NCBI RefSeq assembly: GCF_900156495.1 | Contig: NZ_FTNT01000008.1 | Location: 62,001-126,000 of the forward strand | Direction: 5' to 3' | DNA: 64,000 nucleotides | From: Williamsia sterculiae | GTDB lineage: Bacteria > Actinomycetota > Actinomycetes > Mycobacteriales > Mycobacteriaceae | Shown: positions 58,089 through 64,000 of the stretch, piece after piece | Numbering within the stretch: position 1 is the first letter of the stretch | Layout of the letters: each line of letters opens with the position of its first letter | Position numbers and translations under genes: made by a program | Notes under the pieces: generated by a model | Told to the model about the DNA's origin: nothing | Database searches by the model: none | Seen by the model: only the letters and a program-made list of their open reading frames with translations

Positions 58089-58781
58089 TCAGCGGTCGTC
58101 GAACATCGCCGAGAGGGTGACCTCCCGATTGTGTTCGGCGTGAGTTCGCGCACGAGCCTCTGCCCGCGCGCCGTCACCGTCGGCGATCGCCTCGGCGAGT
58201 TCGGCGTGGTCGGAGATGACCGCATGCGGGTCGGGTATCTGTCGCACCAACCACTGCACCCGCGACAAGATCGGCGACATGACCTGCACCAAGGTGTCGT
58301 TGTGCGACGACGTCACGAGAAGTCGATGGAACTGCGCGTTGGCGTCGTGCGCGGCCCGGAGGTCACCGGACCCGAACGCGGCGTCCGCGGCCGTGATCGC
58401 CGTCCGTAGCGCCGTCACGTCGTCGTCGCTCCGCTTGTCCGCGGCCTCGCGACAGGCCATCGACTCCAGTGCCACTCGGATGTCGAACAATTCCGTCACG
58501 TCCCGCCGAGTCCAGGATCGCACCACCAGGCCGCGCGTCTTGCGCACCTCCACGAAACCCTCGCCCCGTAAAGACTGCAAGGCCTCGCGCGCCGGCAATC
58601 GCGACACGCCGTAGGTGGCGGCGACATCGCGCTCGACCAGCCGGTATCCGGGCGGGTACCGGCCGGTGATGACGTCGTCGCGCAACGCGTCGAGCAGACG
58701 ATCGCCGAGCGATCCACCGCGGGAGCCGTCGAGGAGTACGTGATCCTCGTCGGTCGTGGGGGGCTGCGATTCGGATGGCAT
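58089..58781 (-). CDS. GntR-family (FCD) transcription regulator
   Basis: 230 residues from ATG 58781; GTG 58790 is an alternative. HTH: LLDALRDDVITGRYPPGYRL, VERDVAATYGVSRLPAREAL; FCD domain: TELFDIRVALESMACREAAD, AHDANAQFHRLLVTSSHNDT. It resembles the regulator at 54464 closely enough to be a paralogue. It converges on the amidase gene (5-base gap) and is followed in the same direction by nothing; its operon lies upstream (deacetylase, racemase). Confidence 0.9.
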   Translation of the reverse strand: MPSESQPPTTDEDHVLLDGSRGGSLGDRLLDALRDDVITGRYPPGYRLVERDVAATYGVSRLPAREALQSLRGEGFVEVRKTRGLVVRSWTRRDVTELFDIRVALESMACREAADKRSDDDVTALRTAITAADAAFGSGDLRAAHDANAQFHRLLVTSSHNDTLVQVMSPILSRVQWLVRQIPDPHAVISDHAELAEAIADGDGARAEARARTHAEHNREVTLSAMFDDR

Positions 58782-58827
58782 GCCCGTCACAACTTACGAC
58801 CACCCCCGTGCCGACGGCGCGGCCACG

Positions 58828-59754
58828 TCATCGACCCAGGCCGTCGGGACGCTCGGCACCGGCGAAAGGAAACCGCCTGCGGAACTCTGCGGCCGCCGTG
58901 GCCATGGTGACGAACTCGACCCCCTCGAATGATCCCCAGCGATCCAACAGCCGCTCCAGCATGAGCAACACCTGGGGTCGTCCCGACACGTCCGGGTGCA
59001 GGGTCATGGGTATGACCGCGTAGTCGAGTTCGCGGTACACCCAATCGAACTGGTCGTTCCACAGCTGCTCGATGTCTCGTGGGTTGACGAACCCGTGCGA
59101 GTTCGGGTGGTTCTTGATGAACATCATCGGGGGCAGGTCGTCGACGTACCAGTTGCCGCAGAACTCGACCAGGTCGATCTCCCGGCCGTGCCGCAACGGT
59201 GTCATCCAGTGCGCGGCTGCGCGACTGGTGTCGATCGGAGTCCATTCGTCACCCGTCCGCGCGTAGAAGGGTACGAAGTCGTGGTAGTTCTGCGAGTGAT
59301 CGTAGGCGAAGCCGTATTCCGTCAAAATCTGTGCTGTGTCCGCACTCATCTCCCACCACGGTGCGACGTATCCCTGCGGAGCCGTACCGGTCAGCCCCAC
59401 GATGAGTTCCACGCTGCGGGCCATCACATCGCGCTCCTGTTGCGCGGTGAGCGACCGTGGATTCTCATGGCTGTAACCGTGGGCACCGATCTCGTGACCC
59501 GCATCGACGCACATCCGAGCCTGCCGCGGAAAGGTCTCGATCGAGTGGCCCGGCCAGAACCAGGTGCTCGTGAGGTCACGACGTTGGAGCAAGCGCAGCA
59601 TGCGAGGCACACCGACCTCCCCGGCGAACACTCCGCGTTGCATGTCGTTCGGTGAGTCCTCCCCGCCGTACGAGCCCAACCACCCCGCACAGGAGTCGAC
59701 ATCGACGCCGATCGTCACCTGTATCTTCTTGTCCGCCCGGATATCGTCACGCAT
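58828..59754 (-). CDS. Polysaccharide-deacetylase-family (PuuE/imidase-like) hydrolase
   Basis: 308 residues, NodB fold: [20 protein letters not shown] (metal Asp), [40 protein letters not shown] (HG-Y-x-H metal site), [14 protein letters not shown] and [14 protein letters not shown] (C-terminal His). The intact metal ligands and family relatives (PuuE allantoinase, cyclic imide hydrolases) indicate cleavage of a cyclic amide, cytosolic because no signal peptide is present. Overlaps the racemase-family gene by 8 bases. Confidence 0.85.
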   Translation of the reverse strand: MRDDIRADKKIQVTIGVDVDSCAGWLGSYGGEDSPNDMQRGVFAGEVGVPRMLRLLQRRDLTSTWFWPGHSIETFPRQARMCVDAGHEIGAHGYSHENPRSLTAQQERDVMARSVELIVGLTGTAPQGYVAPWWEMSADTAQILTEYGFAYDHSQNYHDFVPFYARTGDEWTPIDTSRAAAHWMTPLRHGREIDLVEFCGNWYVDDLPPMMFIKNHPNSHGFVNPRDIEQLWNDQFDWVYRELDYAVIPMTLHPDVSGRPQVLLMLERLLDRWGSFEGVEFVTMATAAAEFRRRFPFAGAERPDGLGR

Positions 59755-60916
59755 CGACGGTCAGCCCTCTCGTCTCGCCCAGTAGTGCGGTGATCGCCTC
59801 GCGAGCGGTGTCGACAGCGGTGAGATCGTCAGTGGACCAGGGGCGTTCACGGAGACTGTGGACCGACAGCCACGCGCGGATGTCACCGTCGAGCTCCACG
59901 GGTCCCAGTACCTGGGCCCGCACGCCGTAGACGTCGCGTAAGGCCTGCGGCGGGTGGGGTGCCTCGGTGAACGCGGGCTGTACCAGCAGGCGTCGGTTCT
60001 CCTCCAGCCAGCGGACCGTGTTCAACGCACGCTGGTCCAGGGAGGGGTCGTGCTGAATCGAACGGACGTGCGCGGCGCACGACTCGGCAGCGCAGAGGTC
60101 GACGTGCAATCCGAGCGTCGGGTCGTCGACCCGGACGGTGGTCCGGTCACTGCCCGTCCGTTCACGCAACTCGGTGACCACCGCGAGCGCCCGTCGACGA
60201 AACGACGCCTGGGCCAGCAGAGTCCCGTGACCCTCGATCCGAGCGGGAACGCCCGCCGCCTCCAACGACCACCACACCGTGGCGGCGATGCTGTCGATCA
60301 CCGGCGTCGACAACTCGGCCTCCACCTCGTCGACCGCGGTGGTGCCGTCGACGTTGGTGCACACCAGAGCAACCGCCTGCACCTCACCCGCCGCGACGGC
60401 GCGGCGCAGCAGGTCGACGACGTCACGGGAAGGTCGCATGGCGAACGAATAGTTGTCCCGTTCACCCCATTCCGCATGCGCTGTGACCGCGACGCCGTGC
60501 CGGGCGTATTCGGCGACGATCGCCTCCACCACGTCGGGTGTGTAGGGCGTGGCCAGGCCCAACGCGCCGACTCCGAAGACCCGGCAGGCCGCCAGTATCG
60601 CCTGCGTCGCGGTGACGGCCGGGACCCCCGTCGCGTCCGTGATCGCCGTACAGATCACGGCGTCGTGGTCGGCACCCAGCCAGGAGCCCGCCGTCGCATT
60701 CCACACGATGACGTCCACCCGGGCGTCGGCGAGTAGGCGGGCCGCGTCGAGGATGGTCTCGACGTCGAAGTCGGCGCCGTCGTCGTCGAGCCCGATGCTC
60801 TGGACGCGCACCCTCGTGGCCACCACGCTCACGTCATCACGACGGTCGAGCAGGCGCCGGGTCACATCCTCGACCGTCGTATTGGACGACGGCACGATCA
60901 TGCCCAGCGTGGTCAT
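59747..60916 (-). CDS. Asp/Glu-racemase-family enzyme (maleate-isomerase-like) with GAF-like domain
   Basis: 389 residues from ATG 60916 ([20 protein letters not shown]). The first 235 residues are the two-lobed racemase fold typical of maleate isomerase and arylmalonate decarboxylase ([20 protein letters not shown] with Cys186). Where maleate isomerases have the first cysteine it reads [10 protein letters not shown] (72-81). From about 240 a second domain follows ([40 protein letters not shown]) with GAF character, unusual in this family. Probably a single-cysteine isomerase or decarboxylase with ligand sensing. Confidence 0.8.
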   Translation of the reverse strand: MTTLGMIVPSSNTTVEDVTRRLLDRRDDVSVVATRVRVQSIGLDDDGADFDVETILDAARLLADARVDVIVWNATAGSWLGADHDAVICTAITDATGVPAVTATQAILAACRVFGVGALGLATPYTPDVVEAIVAEYARHGVAVTAHAEWGERDNYSFAMRPSRDVVDLLRRAVAAGEVQAVALVCTNVDGTTAVDEVEAELSTPVIDSIAATVWWSLEAAGVPARIEGHGTLLAQASFRRRALAVVTELRERTGSDRTTVRVDDPTLGLHVDLCAAESCAAHVRSIQHDPSLDQRALNTVRWLEENRRLLVQPAFTEAPHPPQALRDVYGVRAQVLGPVELDGDIRAWLSVHSLRERPWSTDDLTAVDTAREAITALLGETRGLTVDA

Positions 60917-61061
60917 CGGACAGCTCCTCTGTGGGGTGCGAAGGGGCGCGAGGCCGGGACAGCGCGGACAACCGTTCGCGATCGCGACGCGGTCGACCGC
61001 CCACGGCCCCAGCTCGGTGTGAGCTCTCGCCGACAACGACGAGATGAGACACTGTCGCCAA

Positions 61062-61084
61062 TGGTATACCAAGACGGTATACCA
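61062..61084. promoter_or_regulatory. Inverted repeat TGGTATACC-5-GGTATACCA, FCD-type operator
   Basis: Perfect 9-base arms TGGTATACC (61062-61070) and GGTATACCA (61076-61084) around AAGAC; each arm is also self-palindromic (GGTATACC). It lies 146 bases before the racemase gene start, in the promoter region of the minus-strand operon. The form fits a GntR/FCD operator; the regulator at 58089 is the likely binder. Confidence 0.75.
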
Positions 61085-61112
61085 CAGCGAATACTGTCAG
61101 ACCCTGAGGTCC

Positions 61113-62222
61113 CTAGCCGGCCAGCGCAGCCTTGATCTGCGGCCACGAGCGGTGCAGTTCGTCGTTCCAATACCCCCACGAGTGCGTACCGCCGCTGTAG
61201 AAGTGGAACGTCGCGGGCACCCCGAGCTCGGCGAAACGACGCTGCAGATTGTGCGCGCAGTTGTTGGTGGCCGTCTCGATCACCGCGCCCGCCGCGACCT
61301 GCTCGGCCAGCTGGCCCACGTTGCCGTCGATCCCGGGGCCGTCGAGCGTCTCGTACTTGCCGGGCAGACCCGACCCGTTGGACACGTAGATCGATGTCCC
61401 CGCGAACTCCGCCGCGTGCACGTAGGGGTCCTTCGCGCGCCACTCGGGGTCCGACGGTGGTCCCCACATGTTGACCGTGTTTCCGCCGCCGCGAGCCTCC
61501 ACCGTCAACCGGACGAAAGCCTGCCCCTCCGGGTCGCTGGTCTGCGCACATCCGCTGTATGACCCGACGGCGCGATAGAGCCCGGGGGCCGCCAGTGCCA
61601 ACTGGAACACCGACGTCCCGGCCATCGAGATCCCGGCGATGGCGTTGCGCCCGGAGCCGTGCAGCCGCGCGTCCATCAGCGGCGGTAGCTCCTGGGTGAG
61701 GAAGGTCTGCCACTTCAGCCTGCCCAGCCGCGGATCGTCGTGCCGCCAGTCGGTGAAATAGCTCGCGGCTCCGCCCTTCGGCACCACCACGTTGACATTC
61801 TGATCGGCGAAGAACCGTGCGATGTCCGTGCGATCGAACCAGTTGCTGCCCGCATCGCCGCCCGCGGCCCCGTTGAGCAGGTACAGCGTCGGCGCCGACG
61901 ACGAATCGTGCGGCGCGGCGAGCACGCGTAGACCCATCTGCGCCCGCATCGCCGGCGACCACACCGTCATGTCGATCTGACGGTGACCGTTGTCCTTCTC
62001 CGCCACGATGGCCGCCGAGCCCGAAGGTGCCGCGACCGCGTCACCGGCACCGATCCACACCGCGGCCAGCAATGACATGACCGTGGCCACCACCAACACG
62101 GCGTACCTGCTCCGTGCCGGGACCCGCACACCCGTCGAATGCGACCGATCGGCCGTCAACCCCACCGCACACCGTGCCTCTCGACCGAGCCGTCGATGTC
62201 CCCATCCAGACATTCCCGGCAT
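61113..62222 (-). CDS. Antigen-85-family mycolyltransferase/esterase
   Basis: Up to 369 residues; GTG starts at 62165 or 62123 would place the signal peptide better (RYAVLVVATVMSLLAAVWIG ending DAVAAP). Alpha/beta-hydrolase: APTLYLLNGAAGGDAGSNWF, nucleophile Ser in GISMAGTSVFQ, acid/His region FHFYSGGTHSWGYW. This is the antigen 85 pattern: secreted enzymes that move mycolic acids onto trehalose and arabinogalactan. It supports a mycolata host. Confidence 0.9.
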   Translation of the reverse strand: MPGMSGWGHRRLGREARCAVGLTADRSHSTGVRVPARSRYAVLVVATVMSLLAAVWIGAGDAVAAPSGSAAIVAEKDNGHRQIDMTVWSPAMRAQMGLRVLAAPHDSSSAPTLYLLNGAAGGDAGSNWFDRTDIARFFADQNVNVVVPKGGAASYFTDWRHDDPRLGRLKWQTFLTQELPPLMDARLHGSGRNAIAGISMAGTSVFQLALAAPGLYRAVGSYSGCAQTSDPEGQAFVRLTVEARGGGNTVNMWGPPSDPEWRAKDPYVHAAEFAGTSIYVSNGSGLPGKYETLDGPGIDGNVGQLAEQVAAGAVIETATNNCAHNLQRRFAELGVPATFHFYSGGTHSWGYWNDELHRSWPQIKAALAG

Positions 62223-62545
62223 AGTTCACCTGATGAACCGCCCCCGTGCACCGGTCGCTCGTCCTCCCGGCACCCACCACGACAGTAGACAACGCGGCGG
62301 CGCGCCACCGCATCTGGCCGCCGAAATTACCCACTGCTTACAATGTTGGCGTGGCGGCTGTGGTGCGTTGTCACGGTGAGACGCATTGCCGTTGCGAGTC
62401 AACGCATCTCGTCGTCGATCACAATCGGCCACAACGCCACGGTGCGGATCGCGCGCAATGCCGGACACACGGTGTTCGTCTGCGACGCTCCGGGAGGGTG
62501 TCACGTCGTACCGCAGACGGACAGAGCAGCAAGGGGATGTCACGC
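62223..62545. other. Divergent intergenic region
   Basis: 323 bases between the minus-strand mycolyltransferase gene and the plus-strand acyltransferase. It must hold both promoters. AAGGGG at 62532-62537 is the ribosome-binding site for ATG 62546. ORFs here lack coding character; no clear palindrome or tRNA seen. Confidence 0.55.
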
Positions 62546-63979
62546 ATGGTCAGTTTCGGACTCATCGAGGATTGGCATCCCCGACCCGGCCGGGTGACCA
62601 GTTGGGTACCCACCGCGGCGTCGTCCGCCGCGGCCGCTGCCGCACCCACCGACCCGGTGCCACCGTCGCATCAGCAGCAGGAATACCTCCGGTCGGCACG
62701 CCGCAACGCCGCCGCCGGCTTCCGCTTCTCCCGTCTCTGCCTGCTCTGCTTCGACATCCAGGGGGCCCTGGATGTGGAAGCGATGACCAGCGCGATCACC
62801 ACCTTCCTCCGCAGGCATGACACCTTCGCGAGCTGGTTCGATCTCGACGACGACGGGAGTGTGACCCGCCACGTCCTCGCCACCGACGACATCGACGTCG
62901 AACCGGCCGTCCAGGGCAGCTTCGACGACGCGGAGACCATCCGCGACCTCGTCGGTGACCACACACCGGGACCGTTCGACTGGGACTGTTTCCGGATCGG
63001 CACCATCGAGTGGAACGGCGGATTCACCGTGTTCGCCGCCGTCGATCATCTCGACACGGACGGGATCTCACAGGCCCTGACGGCCACCGAGTTGATGTCG
63101 CTGTACCTCAATGCGGCGTTCGCGATGAACAACCCGCTCCCCGAGGTCGGCAGCTATCACGATTACTGCCGCCGAGAACGCGACCTGTCGGCGCGCCTCA
63201 CGCTGGACTCGCCCGAGGTTGCGCGCTGGCTCGAGTTGGTCCGCGACAACGGTGGACGGCTCCCCAGTTTCCCGCTCACCCTCGGCAGGCGCGACGACGA
63301 CCCGTCCGACCACACCCGCAGCGCCATCCACACGGCGCAGGTGTTCACCGAGCCGCAGGCACGGGCGGTCGACGAGGTGTGCCGCCGACACGGAGCCGGG
63401 TTCACCGCCGCGGTGATGTCGGTCGCGGCCCTGGCCTACGCGGAGTTCACCGGTTCGGACCGCTACTTCGGTCTGACGCCCAAGAGCACGCGTCGCAGCG
63501 CGGGTGAGATGAACACCATCGGCTGGTTCACCAGCCTGATCCCGGTGCCGATCGAGGTACCCACGACCGCCACCTTCACCTCCATCGTCGGTGCCGCTCA
63601 GGAGGCATTCGAGAAGGGCAAGGACCTCACCGACGTCTCCTTCCACCGGGTTCTGGAACTCGCGACACCGGACTCGGGTGTGCACGTGTCACCCGGGTGG
63701 TCGGTGCCGATGGTGTCCTACGTCGACGTCCGGAAGCTGCCGGGCGTGGAGATGTTCGACGCGATCAACGGCGCCCTCTACGGCAGCCGCGGCAGCAGCG
63801 AGGAGGTGTTCATGTGGGTCAACCGGTTCACCGACGTCACCTCGGTGACTCTGCTGTACCCGGACACCCCCGAGGCGCAGAACTCGATCAAGATCTACGT
63901 GGAACGTCTCGTCGAGATCCTCACCACCATCGCCGCGCAGGGTGACTACGAGCCCGGCGTCGCGGCCCTGGCCCGCTGA
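62546..63979 (+). CDS. PapA-like condensation-domain acyltransferase
   Basis: 477 residues from ATG 62546 (MVSFGLIEDWHPRPGRVTSW), chosen for AAGGGG nine bases upstream; ATG 62537 is an alternative. The condensation fold has the catalytic H-x-x-x-D at residues 168-172 (AAVDHLDTDG). Other conserved parts: FTAAVMSVAALAYAEFTGSD, NTIGWFTSLIPVPIEVP (D-F-G-W-like latch replaced by IGWF). Mycobacterial PapA proteins esterify trehalose or diol lipids; together with the neighbouring antigen-85 enzyme a cell-envelope glycolipid role is likely. Confidence 0.88.
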   Translation: MVSFGLIEDWHPRPGRVTSWVPTAASSAAAAAAPTDPVPPSHQQQEYLRSARRNAAAGFRFSRLCLLCFDIQGALDVEAMTSAITTFLRRHDTFASWFDLDDDGSVTRHVLATDDIDVEPAVQGSFDDAETIRDLVGDHTPGPFDWDCFRIGTIEWNGGFTVFAAVDHLDTDGISQALTATELMSLYLNAAFAMNNPLPEVGSYHDYCRRERDLSARLTLDSPEVARWLELVRDNGGRLPSFPLTLGRRDDDPSDHTRSAIHTAQVFTEPQARAVDEVCRRHGAGFTAAVMSVAALAYAEFTGSDRYFGLTPKSTRRSAGEMNTIGWFTSLIPVPIEVPTTATFTSIVGAAQEAFEKGKDLTDVSFHRVLELATPDSGVHVSPGWSVPMVSYVDVRKLPGVEMFDAINGALYGSRGSSEEVFMWVNRFTDVTSVTLLYPDTPEAQNSIKIYVERLVEILTTIAAQGDYEPGVAALAR

Positions 63980-64000
63980 TCGGCCCGCACGCACCGACCG

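Overview
The last 11 kb (about 52.92-64 kb) is GC-rich chromosome of a mycolic-acid-containing actinomycete (Gordonia/Williamsia/Rhodococcus type). The evidence is an antigen-85-family mycolyltransferase-like esterase next to a PapA-like acyltransferase, a yraN-comM pair, FCD-type GntR regulators, and many GTG starts and 4-base gene overlaps. The first 52.9 kb is a lower-GC, gene-dense mobile element. It breaks the competence ATPase gene comM (yifB) just after its Walker B motif. Only the right-hand junction (about 52,920) is in the window. The left junction, the 3' part of comM and any integrase must lie to the left of base 1.

Element layout, left to right. 1-5 kb: exported or membrane cargo (DUF4190-like proteins, an OGG-fold protein). 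4.9-13.8 kb: a phage module on the minus strand (ParB-like protein, small and large terminase, baseplate/tail-type protein, 1433-residue tail fibre). No portal, capsid, protease or tape-measure gene lies between terminase and fibre. Embedded in it is an HEPN-like protein fused to an IF2 N-terminal-like domain. 13.9-26.9 kb: defence and conflict cargo (type IIG restriction-modification enzyme; a type VII secretion toxin cassette with two WXG100 proteins, a GH-E-like nuclease toxin and two ankyrin proteins; lipoproteins; a frameshifted GIY-YIG gene). 27-33 kb: a tight minus-strand operon of small overlapping genes with an ArdC-like anti-restriction protein, a J-domain protein and a split lytic transglycosylase. 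33.3-41.2 kb: HNH nuclease, replication-relaxation protein, lipoproteins, and a plasmid-like control module (short antisense RNA next to two DnaA boxes). 41.5-51 kb: a plus-strand early-phage-type operon (Rad52-like annealing protein, ParB-like protein, VRR-NUC nuclease, DUF3846 protein, many small proteins) interrupted by a region with four consecutive strong stem-loops that looks like a structured RNA. 51-52.9 kb: Lsr2-like small protein, a leaderless micro-ORF and a NucS-like nuclease at the junction.

The mixture of packaging genes, recombination genes and plasmid-type replication control suggests a phage-plasmid or packaging-dependent satellite integrated in comM. At least four element genes carry frame breaks, and others lack a normal start codon. 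That points to decay, recoding, or indel errors in the assembly.

The chromosomal flank carries a coherent catabolic cluster: FCD regulator, NCS1-type permease, amidase, second FCD regulator, polysaccharide-deacetylase/PuuE-type hydrolase and an Asp/Glu-racemase-family enzyme with an extra GAF-like domain. By family composition this could take a cyclic imide to its half-amide, dicarboxylate and isomer, but that assignment is inference.
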